From NCBI RefSeq assembly GCF_024713945.1, contig NC_134677.1, positions 5,273,001-5,337,000 of the forward strand: DNA of 64,000 bases, read 5' to 3'. The DNA is from Dermatophagoides farinae. Lineage: Eukaryota; Arthropoda; Arachnida; Sarcoptiformes; Pyroglyphidae. A program made the translations under genes and the position numbers. The notes under the pieces were generated by a model. It worked only from the letters and a program-made list of their open reading frames with translations. It was not told where the DNA came from and searched no databases. Positions 39,101 to 52,697 of the stretch are shown one piece after another. Numbering within the stretch: position 1 is the stretch's first letter; the number at the start of each line of letters is the position of its first letter.

Positions 39101-42100
39101 CATAATATAATAAACTAAACTTCAAAATATATATAATAAACATAAAAATGGTTCAATTTACATATAGAATGGGATGACCAGAATAGTCGAAATGTCAAAC
39201 ATTTTTTATTCTGCCAATTTGGAAAAAAAAACTTTAGCCAGATTTATTTATGGAAGTGAAGTCAATTTTTTTTTTGAATTCAATGTTGATGCCACATGAT
39301 GACAATGATAGCGGCAGATTCAGGAGAAATAATAGCTAGCAGCATTACGAGAGCAAATAACAAGTAAATTGACACCCATTGTTTTCGTTTTTAAAAGTTG
39401 ATATCAAATTACTATAAATTATCATTCGAAAGATGACACTCATCACCTCAAAAAACGGTTATGTTTGACAATATGACTTATTCGAAATTATGTTTGTATT
39501 TATTTTAGACTATAATTTATTTATTCATTTTGCATGTATTTTTTTCTCCATAAGCAATCATGTTTAAATGGAAAAAAAATAAATTTTTAGCAGGAAAAAA
39601 ATAGTTTTAAATGGAATGTAAAAAAAATAATGCCTGATTTAAATATTTCATTATTTATAGCCAGAAAACCAAAGCATCATATGACAGACACCAACATCGG
39701 TGAATTTGTTCCAGAAACATTGAGAAAGCGAAATGGCGCCATCTATTGTGACATAATTTGAACAATAGAAATTTTCAATTCTAAATGTCAAAATTCGTGT
39801 GATTCCAATATTGATCGATCGATCGATCAATGGGAATTCGATCGAAAATAAACTTACACAATATATCATTACTTCAATCCGAGATTGATGTCATCATATG
39901 AGCTATCGTCATTAAAATGATTTTATATATGGACAACAATAATTTCGTTATCTTTTTCGTCAATTTAAATCATAATAATATCGATCGCGTGCAAAAAAAA
40001 AAATGAAAACGACAACGACTACAAGAAACAAATGAGACGAAATAAATTCAACGATGACGAATAGACAAGATTGAATTAACTAGACTTATAACAATTGGAT
40101 CTAGCATAGAGCCGCCCGCCATCATGGGAAAAAAGAGAATAAAAGGTCCTTGAAAATCTCCAACTAACCATTAAAGTGTACAATGAATATGACTGCGATT
40201 CGGTTGAAAACCAATTATATTGAATAATAATATGGAATAAAGAAATACAATCCTGTTTTATTTGAAATTCGTCATCATCATCATCACCATCATAGAAGAA
40301 ATGAAATCATTTTGCTTATACTCGAATGCGTAGATGAAACAAGATTCGAATAAAATAAATCCCGTATATAAAAGTGATAAAAAATCAATATTGAAAGAAT
40401 CAATAGAGAAAGTTGGCGTTTCAAATCAAATGTACCCTAAAACGAGGCAAATACAGAAACGTAGATATTTTTTTTCCCATAAAGCAACTATTAAAAATAA
40501 GACTATTTATCACCGTTTTTAGTATAAGACATGTCTTATAGTCGCGATTTTAGGGTAATAACAATAATAAATAAAAGGAAAAAACAAAAAAAAAGAAACC
40601 AAAATTGAGATTTAAATGTCAAGAATTTCTTGATTCATAGACAATATTACAAAGAGAAAAATTTTTTTGTTGTTGTTGACACACACACGGAGTTTTTGTA
40701 CGAAAATCGTTGGGTAAGTCAAAATAAAATTCTTGATAAAGAGAAAACAAATTTTGTTTGATTCATAATCTTCATCATTCTCATTAAATTGGTAGCTAAA
40801 CAAAATGAAAATATACGAATACGGTGTACAACACATCAACATGCCATACTATTAACTAATATAACAAATCAATCCTGAATTAATCAATTCGAATGATGAT
40901 AAATCAAAAAATAAGAAAAAAAAATGGCCAAAGACCGTATCGTTTTGTCACCAGTATTTATACATACAACATCCATAAATTGATAGCAAATTATTCAATC
41001 TCCAGCTGGTCTTCCCAGTGGGATATGAAATAAGAACTCCAAAAAAAACTCGACATCAAAAAGAACTAATTTTAACAAAAACAACAGCGAAAAAAATCAA
41101 ATCGATTTATTGAAGTTATAAATCTGGCTTGGTTATTTAAAGAGTTAAGCATCTTGAATGAATATTAGTCGGAATCACTATAGAAGCCATTCCACAGAAT
41201 AGTAGAACTTAACTTTTGTTAATTTCCATACAAACCCTATGTGGAATGATCGTATTCATTTCTACCGTCAAACTTTTTTCTAGTCAACAGTATGAAAAAA
41301 AACATCTTTTTTTTCATTTGAAATTGGCCACAAATTTTTTCCATCATAAATAACGGCAATGGATGACACGAAAAACATTACGTAATTTTTCCATTATCTA
41401 TTCTATTATAAAGAAATAATGGATCGAATGTATGAAACGAATAATCCATCATGAAAATGAATTATGATTATGAACAAGTTTTTTTCCAATTTTCTCTGGC
41501 ATCTTATTACCGCCATAAATATAGCAACAATGATGATGATGATGATGACTTTTAATCATCTTTTGGGGCATTTCCTTTCTGGTTGTCATCATCATGATAG
41601 AATGTAAACATCATTATAGTAAATAGATAGATATGTTATATGATGATGAACTGCTATAATATGATCATCATACCGTCATGTTATGTTTATGAATAGTTAG
41701 TATAAAATTCTCGACGAATAAACATTGAATCAAAATTAATTTCTACAGTCTGCTCAACTTCTTAATGAAAGGAAACTTTTATATGGAAAAGATACATTTA
41801 TCGTTTGGCAGTCTAATGATTATTGTAAGATAGAATAAAAATTCTTATATTCCATTTTTAGACTAACCAAAAGCAATCAACAACATCGATATAAAGCATA
41901 GTTGAATACAATGATGAACGGATGTTTGATAAATAGCTCCAAAAAAAAGAAAAATTACAACTATAATTAAATAAACGTTGGACCCATAGCTAATATGAAT
42001 GAGAAAAAACCGAAAACGAATCAACGTCAAGAAAAGATAAAATCATCATTTTAAAGAGTAAATGATGAATGAATTTGGTCAGAATATCATCTTACAAAAA

Positions 42101-45100
42101 ATTTAACTGAAAAAGATTTATGTTTGATACTGAAAGAGAAAAAATGACTCGAAAACTTTTTTTAAGAAAATAATGCAAAATCTTCAATGATCGTTATGAT
42201 AAAGAGCCAATTAAAACGAAAAAAAATGATCAATGGATCCGAAGCCATCAGCAAGTCAATTCAGTAGCAGGCCAAATAAGCATTACAACACACACTCACA
42301 ACTCTAAAAGCTAACTCTAGCCAATAGCTAAAAAAGGAAGGCATAAAATAGGAAAAAAACGGTCCAACTGCCGGTTATGGTTTGGTGAAAAATGTTTTTC
42401 ATTATTGAAGATTTTCAACTATATGCTTGGAATTATAAACAACAAACAAATATCCCGCACTATAAATAAAATAAAAAATCGTTTAATACTTTAGTTAATA
42501 ATAATCGGAACAAACGAACCATATGATAAACCAAAACCACACAATTGATGGTAATAATGATGATAATAATCGACAGAATAAATTTGAAAGAACAAAGACA
42601 ATGGATGAATGTATTAATAAATTAGTGTTGCATAGTTGCCAATAATTTTATCATTATCACATTTTCAATAATACAAAGTACGAACAATGGTGATGAAAAG
42701 AATCCAAGATATAAAGAAATAGATAAATTGAAATAACCATCATCGTCAAATATATAAAGTATGATGATTATAATCATCACCATCATCATATGTATGTGAT
42801 AATGATCATGATGATAATAATCATAACAATAATTTTCAATGTAAAATAGAACCTTTAAGAAAACAAGACAAATGAAACAGAAAGAGAGAAAAGAAAAAGG
42901 AAGAGAAGCCCAAAGATAATATTCCAGTGATTCTAGAATAACTAAAATAATGGAAATAACGATTTTTATTTTTTTCCTAAAACAAATGTAGAGAAAAGTG
43001 AAAGATGAAACCAGTCAAGCTGTCGTTATTATCTAACATAATGATCAAGGAAGGAAAAAATCGAACAAAAGAAAAACACAATGATGGATAAATTTGAGTG
43101 AAGAGGAACAATGGAAAAAATTTGAAATTCGTTAAAATTCTAAAAAAAATCAGATTCTACTAATTAATTATTTCGTAAAAAATAGACATTCCAAACAAGA
43201 AAGTAAACTTTTTCTTACTATGGACATACACTATGGTTATATAGCACGGTGAACAATACGTCATCATCTAATTCCTTTGTGAAACATTGTAATTTTAACT
43301 ATTTGCATGAAATTAAAATGACAGATCTTTTTTTGAGACCTAATACTAGATGACATGTAGTGAAAAATCAAAACTAGTGCACTTCAACTATTGTTTTTTT
43401 ACGCTATCATGACATCAGACCTAGAAGCTAGTTGACCATAATTTGATAAAATGTAGTGAAAAAAAAGACATGCCATTTTTCGAATATATTATAAAAATAA
43501 ATGTCAAATTCGTTAAATACATTCACATGTTAATCGGTAAAAATATGTATGTTCCCATGAAAAATTTGAACCTTTAGAAGAAAAATAAAAGTAGGTTTTT
43601 TTTAGAGTTCAAAATTTTTCTCACTTTGAGATTTCCGTTAAAATGTGGCATTTCTTAATAAGTTCGAATTATAACAATTCGATTTATGATTGAAAAAAAC
43701 ATGTTGATGTTTTAAGTTTGAGTGTTAATGTAAAATTGAAATGAATGTTTCAGTATTTTGAAAAATTGAATTTGTTTTTGGTTGTCTATGTATTTGCTGT
43801 GTCATTTATGTTTGATGTCATTTTTTCATTTAATACTATAAAGATAATGTCATCATTTGTATTGTAACAAAAATTGGTATGTTATTATTTGATAACCATA
43901 AACTAAAATTGGAAAAAATGGTCAATTTTGTCAGTTATTCAGTAAATGAATGAACAAATTTTTCTTGAATTATTGGCAATGAATTAGCAAATCAATGAAC
44001 AAATTTGTCCTATATTTCGTAATCTTTTTCTAATTTCATTGGCCAAATATTTTTTGGATCACATCAATGCTTTATAATTGGGATTATCGATGAAAATTTA
44101 TTCATTGAATCACACCTCTACATGAGTACCAACGGCAACGAAATGAGTAACCTGCTTTCCCAAAGATCATTCTTTTTTTGTCCAATAATTCTGAAAATCA
44201 TACCAAAAATAGATTTTTACACTTAATGAAACAGAAAGAGAGAAAAGAAAAAGGGGATAATATTCCATGAAATAATTCAATGCTTTACAATTTTTCCTTC
44301 AAATGTAGAGAATAATCGAAACTAGCCCACCATATATTTGGATATATTGAAGAGGAACAATGAAAAAATTTGAAATTCGTTAAATTAATTCTACTAATTA
44401 ATTATTTCGTAAAAAATAGACATTCTAAAATTTAAGAGGTTTTCTTACTATGGACATACACTATGGTTATATAGCACGGTAACAATATATCAAAATCATT
44501 GTAATTTTTGCAGAATATGACAGAGAATAATTTCGGAAAAAAAAGACATGCCATTTTTCGAATATATTATAAAAATAAATGTCAAATTCGTTAAATACAT
44601 TCACATGTTAATCGGTAAAAATATGTATGTTGTGAACCAGAAAAAAATTAGAGTTCAGAGAAAAATGTGGATAACCTGTGTGCGTGTGTGTATGTGTCCT
44701 GTCGTCATGAACATTTCACTATAATGATCATATTGATCATTGGTAATAATAACCGTATACTACAAGAAAAAATGTCAATAATGTCAGTTATTCAGATGAA
44801 TGCGAATCGTTGAACTAATAAATTATTTAGACATTATGAAAATAGAACACATGGGACAAGAATTCAAACAATTCGATAATCGAACAGCCCATATATATTT
44901 GGATATATTTGGAATTAATTCGCTAATATTTGACCTTTATACAATGAATAAATTTGAATAAAAATAAGACATTTTACAACTCACCTTAATGTTCGGCTTC
45001 CTCTTGGTCCTGTTGGCTGTGATATTAAGGCACCTGGTATAGGTTGTTGTTGTGATATCGATGGCAACTGCTGATTCATCAGATCAAATGAATCGCGCTG

Positions 45101-48100
45101 CTGCTGTTGTTGCTGCAGTTGTTTAGTATGTTGATGATGATGATGTGATCTATGATGGTTATTCTGTGATGATCGATTATTGCCACCGGCAGCTGTTGAA
45201 CTACTTTCCGTTTCTTCATCATCTGAATCACGATGTTGTTGTTGTTGTTGTTCACGTTTTCGACGACTATTTCGTCGATGTATGGATGATCGATGATGTC
45301 CACCGGGACCACCACCACCAATAGCCGTTACGGTTGAACCAACTCCTGGTCCACCACTGCTACTACTTGTAGTAGCAACAAATGCGCCCATAGAACCAAT
45401 AGCACCACTTTCACGAGTACCGATTTGTCCAGTCAAACCACCGGCAGTAGATGATTGTCCAGATTCTTTACGATGATGATATCGATGATGATGGCGTTGA
45501 TTTCGATATGTACCATCAACATCATCATCAAATTCAGTTTCTTCCTCTTCACAATCAGCTTCGTCACCTTGATAACTTCCTCCATGACCACTATAATCTT
45601 TAAGTTCACGATAATCGATCGACGATGATGTTATCAATGATGATCGGTGATGACCTCCACGATAACCACCTCGAGATTTCTGCTGTACATCTTGAAATAT
45701 CGGATAACTTCCACCACCAGCTGAACTTGATAAATCAGATTCTGATTGAACTTCTTGTGGATATTGTGAACCATATTGTCTTTGTTGTCGTTGATGATAG
45801 GCCAATGAAGACGATGAGGTTCGACGATCCAATTGCTGCTGCTGTTTTCGATGATAATAACCAAGATCATCCATTGATGTTGCTTGTTGATGTTGTTGTG
45901 CCAATAGATTAGTTGGATGACGATGAAAACGACGACTTGTCGGCAGATTTGATTGAATAGGATGTGCATATAGCGGGCGATTTCCAAAAACTGGTCTGAT
46001 GGTTATTTCGGAATCTGAAAACATGCCACTTGAAGTTTGTTGTTCGAAACTCATCAAATCGGATTTTTGCTGTTGCTGTAACTGTTGACCAAAGCTATAC
46101 GATTGTTGTTTTTGTTGTTGAACAGAAGTTACTAATGACCTTGCTGAACCACCAAATTGGCTATCCATTGCCAAATGTGAGCTGATTGTAGGCATCGATG
46201 GAACAAATGGCAATTGCCGTTTGTTATTTATTTGACTGGACCCTGTTGTTGTTGCCATTGATATGGATGGTGTTGGCGCATAATTTATTTGTGCTCCCAT
46301 CACTGTCGGTGGTGATAATGAACGCTGTTGTGTGGATTGTTGTTGAACTGTTGTTTGTATTGATGCATTCGATGGTTGTGATGAACTTTTACGAAATTCG
46401 GGTCGCATTAAATGATGTTGATAATGAGGAAGATGATGATCTGATGGTGGTATCATGGCTGTCGAACCAATTGAATCGATTTTTATGCCGGAAGTATCAA
46501 TGTGACTGCCGACAACATTAACATTTGGATAATTATTAGATGAAGTAGCGGTAGTAGTTGTCAATGATGGAAGTTGTCGATACCGGGATCCACGAGATCC
46601 CAGAACAGACTGATTTGTTGTCGAGGCCGCCAATGATGATCCAGTCTGATGTTGATGATGATGATGGCCACGCGAATGATGAAGATGTATACTAGTGGTC
46701 GATGTTGGACCTGAGTAGGAAACAATCCCTGTGCTACTGCCTGGACGATGCTGTTGATGATGAAGACGATGTGATTGATGATGATATGATGATCCAACAG
46801 AACCAGCAGTAGCGGCAACAATATTGCATGTGGATGCTGATCCACTACGTTGATAGCAACAACCATTTTTTGATAAATCGGTAGCCACTACTAATGGTGG
46901 ACTACTACCACTTCCACCGCTTCCTAAGGATCCACCGCTTGTTTGACTCGTATCCGCCAATAAACAACGCCATGAATCGGCTATAAATGGATTTCATCAT
47001 CATTTGGTGATGGATTGAGAAATCAAATTGAATGATGAAACAGAAAAGTTAGTTAGAATTCATTTAAATTCATTCTCAATTGAATTTGTTTGGTGTCCTG
47101 AACATTATATGTGTCAAAGACAAACACACACACACACACACACAGAATTATTTTTGAACAGTTTTGGTTGATTGTGTTCGAAATGTATTAGTGAGAAATA
47201 AAAAGTTTTCTATTCTATTCTAAAGGAAATGTGTATTTTATTTGCAAAATTTGCAGATTCAATCTACTTTTAACTATCGAAAATTAGGCCAAAAAATCGA
47301 AATTCGGTCACGACCAAAGTAAATAAATATTCTCAAGAGAGTGATAAGTGGTAATTTTTTTGCCTATAAACTATTTCAGGAGTAAAAGGAATGAGAAAAA
47401 AAAACAGAGAGAAATGCAAACCTTTTGAATCGAAATCATCCATTGAAAGTTCGGATGCAACATCCGAATCGGAAAGTCTGGCCGAAATGGATGTATGTGC
47501 AGAATGTGTTGGTGGTGATAAACCACTACCGGCCGTAGCAGTTGCTACAACACCGCTTGTTGTTCCGGTACTAGTTTCCGCTGTTGTTCCAGATGTTCCA
47601 ATTAATTTATAATAATGTTTTGTCCATTGTAGACGTAGCTGTTGTTGTAGATCTTCACGAGTGGAAAGACAATACCATTCTGGTTCATCATCCAATTGTA
47701 TACTATTCAATTCGATAATGGTAGCGCCCAAAAATTCATTGGATAAAAAATGATCATAATCACAGATTGTCAACTCTAAGGCTCTTGTTCGTATATCAGT
47801 GCTACTTAATGGTGAATATTGAAATGTTTGATTCCATAGCGGTTCCAACGTGTTGATCACTGTAGCTGTTTTTCGTAATGTTTTTGTCCTGTATAATTTT
47901 TTTTTAAAAGACATTTTGAAAAAAAATCAAAGTAAACAAAAAAAAACAGCCAAATAAAAATCGATTAATCAAATGGAGAACAAACAAATGAACAAAAACA
48001 TTCCGATTCGAAAAGTCAAGAAAAACGAATAATTGATGACAAATTACTTACGTTTGATCAGGCAATAGATACATGGTACAATAAGGGTTTCGAAAGAGGC

Positions 48101-51100
48101 CAGTCTTTCTTGGTGACAAATCGATAGCATTCATTATTGTTACAAACAATTCCAATGTTTGTCCATCGTAATAAAGTTTAACCTATTTAGATGATAGATA
48201 TATAAATTGTAGTGAATAAAAAACAATGTTGACAACATGGTTGAAGAATAAAAAAAAACGTTAAAGCAATTAAGACATCGGAAAACATATACAGAAATAA
48301 AATAACATTTTCTTTCATTCACAGTATTTGCATCATTTAGAAACGATGAAAATGTTCCAATCATTTCCATCATCAACATCAAAACTGGGCAGCCCTCTAA
48401 CATCTTTATTTATAGAGGGTAAATATTTGATAAAGTGAAAACAACGTTTCTTTCGACAAATATTTAGACATTTTCAAAAGTTATCATAATGATGAAATTT
48501 TGTTCATAGTCATTGAAAGCAAAAGCAGGAAATTTTATTTATTTTTTAGTTTATTGATTTTTTTCGTAGGAATTGGCAATTCCCTAACACACACATGCAC
48601 ACATCATTGAAGAGATAGATTCTATCAATTGGCCAGTTAAAATCATTTAGCAATCGAATTGAAATCATTCAATATCGGGAAAGAAAATAAGTGTATCAAG
48701 TGTGTAATAAAAAAAAAACGGGAAGAAATTATACAACGATAAACGTTTAGAATCGTAGATTGAATCCATGAAAAATTTTAACTAGACGTAAATTGAACTG
48801 AAATCAAAGTTTTATTTTTCACCGTGGAAATGTTAGTTTCAACCAAATCTTTAATTCCTGACTCATTCATTCACGCATAAAAAGAAGAAAAATAATCATT
48901 CTAGTTTTTGAAGGTAGATAGAAAATCTCAGCAATTTACAAAAAATTTGGCTCATTTGGCTGGTAAATATAGGTAAAAGAATACAATTGTATGGGAATTT
49001 TTTTTTATATTAAAATTTTTCAACATTGACAAATACAGACAGATACATATACGTTCATATTGAACTATAGTTATACTACGGATACAAAAAAAAATGACAT
49101 GACAACCATAAGAAACAATGAGCAATTTGCAATGCCGGAATTTTTAATATTAAAAAAAACTATCAAGTTCCTGTTTACTGACGACTAAGTATTGTTAGGT
49201 CTACGCTAAACAAAAATACTATGTTCAATATGTTACTATGATGAAAATTCGTGGATGGAATCGTTTTAAAATTCAAAAATTTGTTATTGTTTTGATATGA
49301 GTAAAACGCCAGATGCTATCTTTTTGATGAACAAATGATTGTCTTTAAAAATTGACACCTTTTTCACCATAAACATCAAATTACTATCACATCTTGTTGG
49401 AATTTATGTTGAACATTACAATAAACTTACTTGAACACGCCCGGTAATTGTTGGAGTACGTGTAACTTTGACATACGGCGTGGTACGCATATGGCGAGCT
49501 GAAAATTCAGCACCCAAGCTACTTCCTCGGGTGAAGAAACTATTCTTGTCCACTACTGATCGAGAATAGAATAAATTTTAAAAAAGTTGATATTTTATCA
49601 GATTACTTACCAATATCCAATGAACGTGGTTGTGCACGTGACGAAATAACATCCGTATGACGACGTCCAATACGATTATTCTGTTGTTGTATCATAAGAA
49701 ATTCATCTCGAGAAGTAGCTGCTGCCATCTGTACGAGTGGATGACGAGGTAGTTTTCTAAATCCAGTAGTACCCTGAACGGTTGTGGTCGAAGTTGATGC
49801 CGATGCCGATGCCGTTGTCGTTGCATCCATCAATGGTCTTGCAACGACCAATTCAATTTCTGAATGATGTTTTGAATCAGCAATGATATCATGAACTTCA
49901 TCGTATGTTTTTCCTTGCAATGAAATTCCATTCCATTCGAGTACTTCGTCACGTGGCCTTAGTCGACCGATTGTGTCGGCAATGGAACCTTTTTTAACTT
50001 TTTCAATAACGGCCCCCAATCTTCCGGATTCAACAATACGACCACCAACAACTTTCATACCAAGCATAGCACTGGAACTTAGTCCTGAATCGGGTAGTAA
50101 ATTTTTCTTCAATATCATGCAGCTAATCATTTGCGTACCATCGGCAGATTTTTCCCATGTTATTGGATGCTATATTTTTGGGATATAAAATCATGATTAA
50201 AATCTCAAATTCACATACTATCACTGAAAACATACGGCCAGAAAACTTTTCATTTTTGAATCCAGAATTTCATCCGCTGCTTTCAACGAACTAATTGATG
50301 ATCGTGGTAATGCACGACCACGTCGTGATTGTGGTAATGTTTTTTGCTCCGATAATCCACCGCCGATACCACTACTTTCTAGACTATCTAATAGATCAAA
50401 ATCATCTTCTGTAGATAATTCAGGAGTTAAACTACGAACACCAGCACCACCCGTATCAGTTATATCTTCAGAACTAGATCCAAATGAACGATGATACACT
50501 GGATTCATTTTTAGATGATCACGTAGTCGTGGACGTTGTGCATTGCACATATTTGAAGTGTTCGGCAATTGGCGACCACCACTAGTACTGAATGATGGAG
50601 GAGGAGTTGGTCGCCTCATGTCACCCGGATCTGAACCTACCGAATCCATTCGAACGAGCGAACCGGCTGATAAAAATAGTCTTTGTTGCTGTCCTTGTTG
50701 TAGTATGGATCCTGGTAAATTTGCCCGAGATGCTGATGCTGATGCTGATGTTCCGGGTATGGTTGAATCACCACCAGAATATGATCGTGAATAACTGTTT
50801 AGATGTATATCTGAACTACTACCTCCACTAATGATGGCAGCACTATGCCGTAATTTAGGTATTGTTCCTTTGTGACCGGTACCGGTCAATGATGTTGATG
50901 ATGAAGATAATGGCTGTGATGTAACAGCAGAAGTAACAACTTGGGAAACGTTTGAAGGCACTGTTGATGTAATACTTGTCGATGTTGATGTTGATGATAC
51001 TAATGACATGGACGTTGTTCGACGTGGTAATTGTGGTAACGATTTTTTTGGCGATGTTGTTACAGATGATGATGACTGTAAATACAAGAAAAATTAGAAT

Positions 51101-52697
51101 TGTATTTTTTGTACATTCTAAGCGTACCTGTAATTGTAATTTTGATGAAGATTGTTGTTTTTGTTGTTGCTGCTGTGGCTGATTTTGTAATGAAGATTGT
51201 TGTTGTTGATGAAAATGGACTACATCATCCAATGAAGGCAGTTCACGGCTTTTTTGTCTTTGTGTTGGTAGTTTTCTTCTTTCCGGTCCTGTTACAGTGG
51301 TTTGTTTTTGTTGCATCGCTTGTTGAGCAGATTGTTCCGATTTTGTTGTCTCTAATGGAACTTTTTGTTGCAAATGTTGTTGTAGTGGAAACGCTTCAGA
51401 AACTGAAGCAGCAGCTGAAGCCGCCAATTGATCTGATAATGGCAATGATGGCTGCCGCGGTAACATATGTCTTCGACGTGGCATTTGTGGTAATCCTCGA
51501 TTTCCACTACTTGTTGGTTGTGAAATCATAAAATTATACTGTTGTTGCTGGGCGGCATCGGAATCGGAAAAAACATTCGGATCATGTGACAATTGTCTTC
51601 TCAAAAATGGCTGACTACGTGTTGGTTGTTGTTGTTGTTGTTGTTGGACGGTTGTTGACTTACTGGCAATATTCGGATTTGTTTTATCTGTTGCTTGCGA
51701 ATATTGTGGATGAGTTGATGTTGAGGATGAAAATGATGTTGGTATGAATATACCAAGAGAATTTCGACGAAGAAATCCTGTTATTGGATTTACTCGTGAT
51801 TCACCACCACCACCACTGCTGTTACTGCCTAAATGGAGTAAACGCTCAAACAAAGGCGTCGATGTTGTTTCAGCCATTGTTTGAATTTCCGAAGATGGTG
51901 TCTGTTGCTCCAACTGTCGTAACTTTGATGCCATCGATGAATGTATCCATTGACCAGTTTTGATCAATAGTTCTTGTTTCTTCCGACACAGGATGCACAC
52001 CCAGATGTTCTGTTTGAGAGTAAAAACAATTTATTTTATTCATCTTATTAGCTAAAACATACCTTGCTAGATCGTAAAGTTACTTTTCCACCACAACGTG
52101 CACAACATCGCGTATTACAGTATTGACAACTATGTCCCACCCCATCGGCAAATTTAGTTTTCAAACAAATCTGACAAGTTGCATCAAGATCACCGCCATC
52201 ATGACGGTTAAGTTGTTCTTCGTTTCGTTTTCGTAGAATTGATTGTTCCAACAGTAGAACTTCATCTTGTTTTCGCCTAAAGAATTCACAAATATTAAAT
52301 AAACGTTAGACATAACACTAACTCACCTTAATAATTGAGCCTCTTCTTCTTCTTCCTTTTTCTGACGCATGATAACCGATTCGATTATGGGACGTTCAAC
52401 ATCGCTAAGATGACTCAAATCAGGCATAATACCAACCGATCCAGTTATGATAGGCCCAGTAGTTGAAAACATTGACGAAGAACTTTTGCCACTCATTAAC
52501 GATGATGGTGGTATATTTTTTTGCTGTGGTATTGATGGTGGTGATGGATTGTCAGAATACTGAGATCGCTGATGAATAGGAGGAGCATTGTGATGATGAT
52601 GGGAATATGAAGTAGACGATGATGATCCACCACCACCGGTACCTGGTGGTTGACCTGGTGTTGGCCCGGCCATCAAATTTAATAATAGTTCGGCCAT
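30148..52697 (-). CDS. Rim: RIM, Rab3-interacting active-zone scaffold
   Basis: Exons: 52697-52327, 52276-52063, 52009-51128, 51075-50236, 50169-49611, 49555-49431, 48182-48052, 47888-47422, 46980-44985, 37331-36958, optional 35168-34997 and 34908-34865, 33872-33209, 30953-30703, 30604-30465, 30402-30148. Phases agree with or without the optional exons (about 2,420 or 2,495 aa). Domains in order: Rab-binding helix DLSHLSDVERPIIESVIMRQ; zinc finger CQICLKTKFADGVGHSCQYC...CILC; PDZ (~770-890; LGMKVVGG, RLGAVIEKVKKGS); C2A (VKLYYDGQTLELFV, LEPLWNQTFQY, LDDEPEWYCL); three RxLPxxP motifs (RIM-BP ligands); C2B (FVEGLGPGQIVGRQ, LEVEVIRARGL, IGWYKLF). RIM tethers synaptic vesicles and Ca2+ channels at active zones via Rab3, Munc13 and RIM-BP. 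Linkers are Ser/Gln/His-rich. The 7.6-kb intron 9 and the optional exons are discussed separately. Confidence 0.95.
30954..33208 (-). other. RIM intron before the C2B exons
   Basis: 2.25-kb intron (donor GTAAGT at 33208, acceptor ATTTATAG at 30955-30954). AT-rich, with a short (AC)n near 31317-31330. No gene or element recognised. Confidence 0.7.
33873..34847 (-). other. RIM intron between optional exon 12 and exon 13
   Basis: About 1 kb, AT-rich with CA-rich patches near 34265-34290. The acceptor at 33874-33873 has a weak pyrimidine tract. The plus-strand frame 34074-34256 has no support. Confidence 0.6.
34848..34908 (-). other. RIM optional/alternative terminal exon 12
   Basis: Acceptor TTTCAG|CAG|C is a tandem NAGNAG site. 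Read on from exon 11 (35168-34997, phase 2), the frame gives ...SNINNNIDYDVNPFGLNWD then TAA at 34850-34848, which would end RIM before C2B. A weak internal donor (TTTTG|GTCTAA at 34865) is in the right phase to rejoin exon 13 instead, keeping C2B. Confidence 0.4.
35169..36957 (-). other. RIM intron 10
   Basis: 1.8-kb intron, donor GTAAGT at 36957, acceptor AAAAG at 35170-35169. AT-rich; nothing recognised. Confidence 0.65.
36958..37561 (-). CDS. Rim: RIM exon 10 with in-frame alternative ATG start
   Basis: As an internal exon this begins at 37331 (acceptor TGTACAACTTATAG). The same frame is open to an ATG at 37561-37559, and no AG dinucleotide is seen from 37627 down to well past that ATG. 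The upstream part therefore cannot be reached by ordinary splicing and looks like a first exon. Its product would begin MNPRLATSPLYNYQPSK, with Gln/Ser/Arg-rich sequence, then the shared KKSQSASQLS block. That block resembles the start region of vertebrate gamma-RIMs (RSASQLS), which consist of little more than C2B. Confidence 0.45.
40433..40557. mobile_element. MITE-like element with TA ends
   Basis: A 125-bp segment starts TACCCTAAAA (40433-40442) and ends with the exact reverse complement TTTTAGGGTA (40548-40557). If the outer TAs are a target duplication, the 8-bp inverted ends are CCCTAAAA, the pattern of a Tc1/mariner-type MITE. An internal 18-bp perfect palindrome sits at 40523-40540. 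It has no transposase and only short inverted ends, so chance cannot be excluded. Confidence 0.4.
42871..43940. repeat. Local duplication, copy A
   Basis: Blocks in order: 42871-42900, ~43100-43257, 43458-43553 and ~43918-43942. Each recurs in the same order in copy B. The 43458-43553 block (96 bp) is identical in both copies; the others differ by small deletions and substitutions. Lies in RIM intron 9. Confidence 0.85.
44225..44800. repeat. Local duplication, copy B (shortened)
   Basis: Colinear partner of copy A: 44225-44254 (30 bp identical), 44349-44487, 44536-44631 (96 bp identical) and about 44772-44795. Offset shrinks from 1,354 to 1,078 to about 854 bp, so copy B has lost material between blocks, or copy A has gained it. 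Confidence 0.85.
46981..47421 (-). other. RIM intron 8
   Basis: 441-bp intron between the C2A exon and the long Ser/Gln-rich exon 9, with a (CA)n run at 47124-47144. No gene. Confidence 0.75.
48183..49430 (-). other. RIM intron 6
   Basis: 1.25-kb intron between the PDZ-linker and C2A exons, donor GTAAGT at 49430, acceptor AAATAG at 48184-48183. AT-rich with nothing recognised. Confidence 0.75.

Larger units (their letters stand above)
37562..44984 (-). other. Large RIM intron 9
   Basis: The intron spans 44984-37332 (7.65 kb), the largest in the window. It carries a diverged local duplication (42871-44800), a MITE-like element (40433-40557), a GATC run near 39815-39828, and a GC-rich patch near 40111-40129. 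If a gamma-like promoter exists it should lie just above 37561. No other gene seen. Confidence 0.65.

Noticed and set aside
40334-40522. 62-codon ATG frame antisense to RIM
   Set aside because: Overlaps the MITE-like element and has no family similarity.
45079-46866. Several long frames opposite or overlapping RIM exon 9
   Set aside because: Shadows of the repetitive Gln/Ser/His-coding sequence in other frames.
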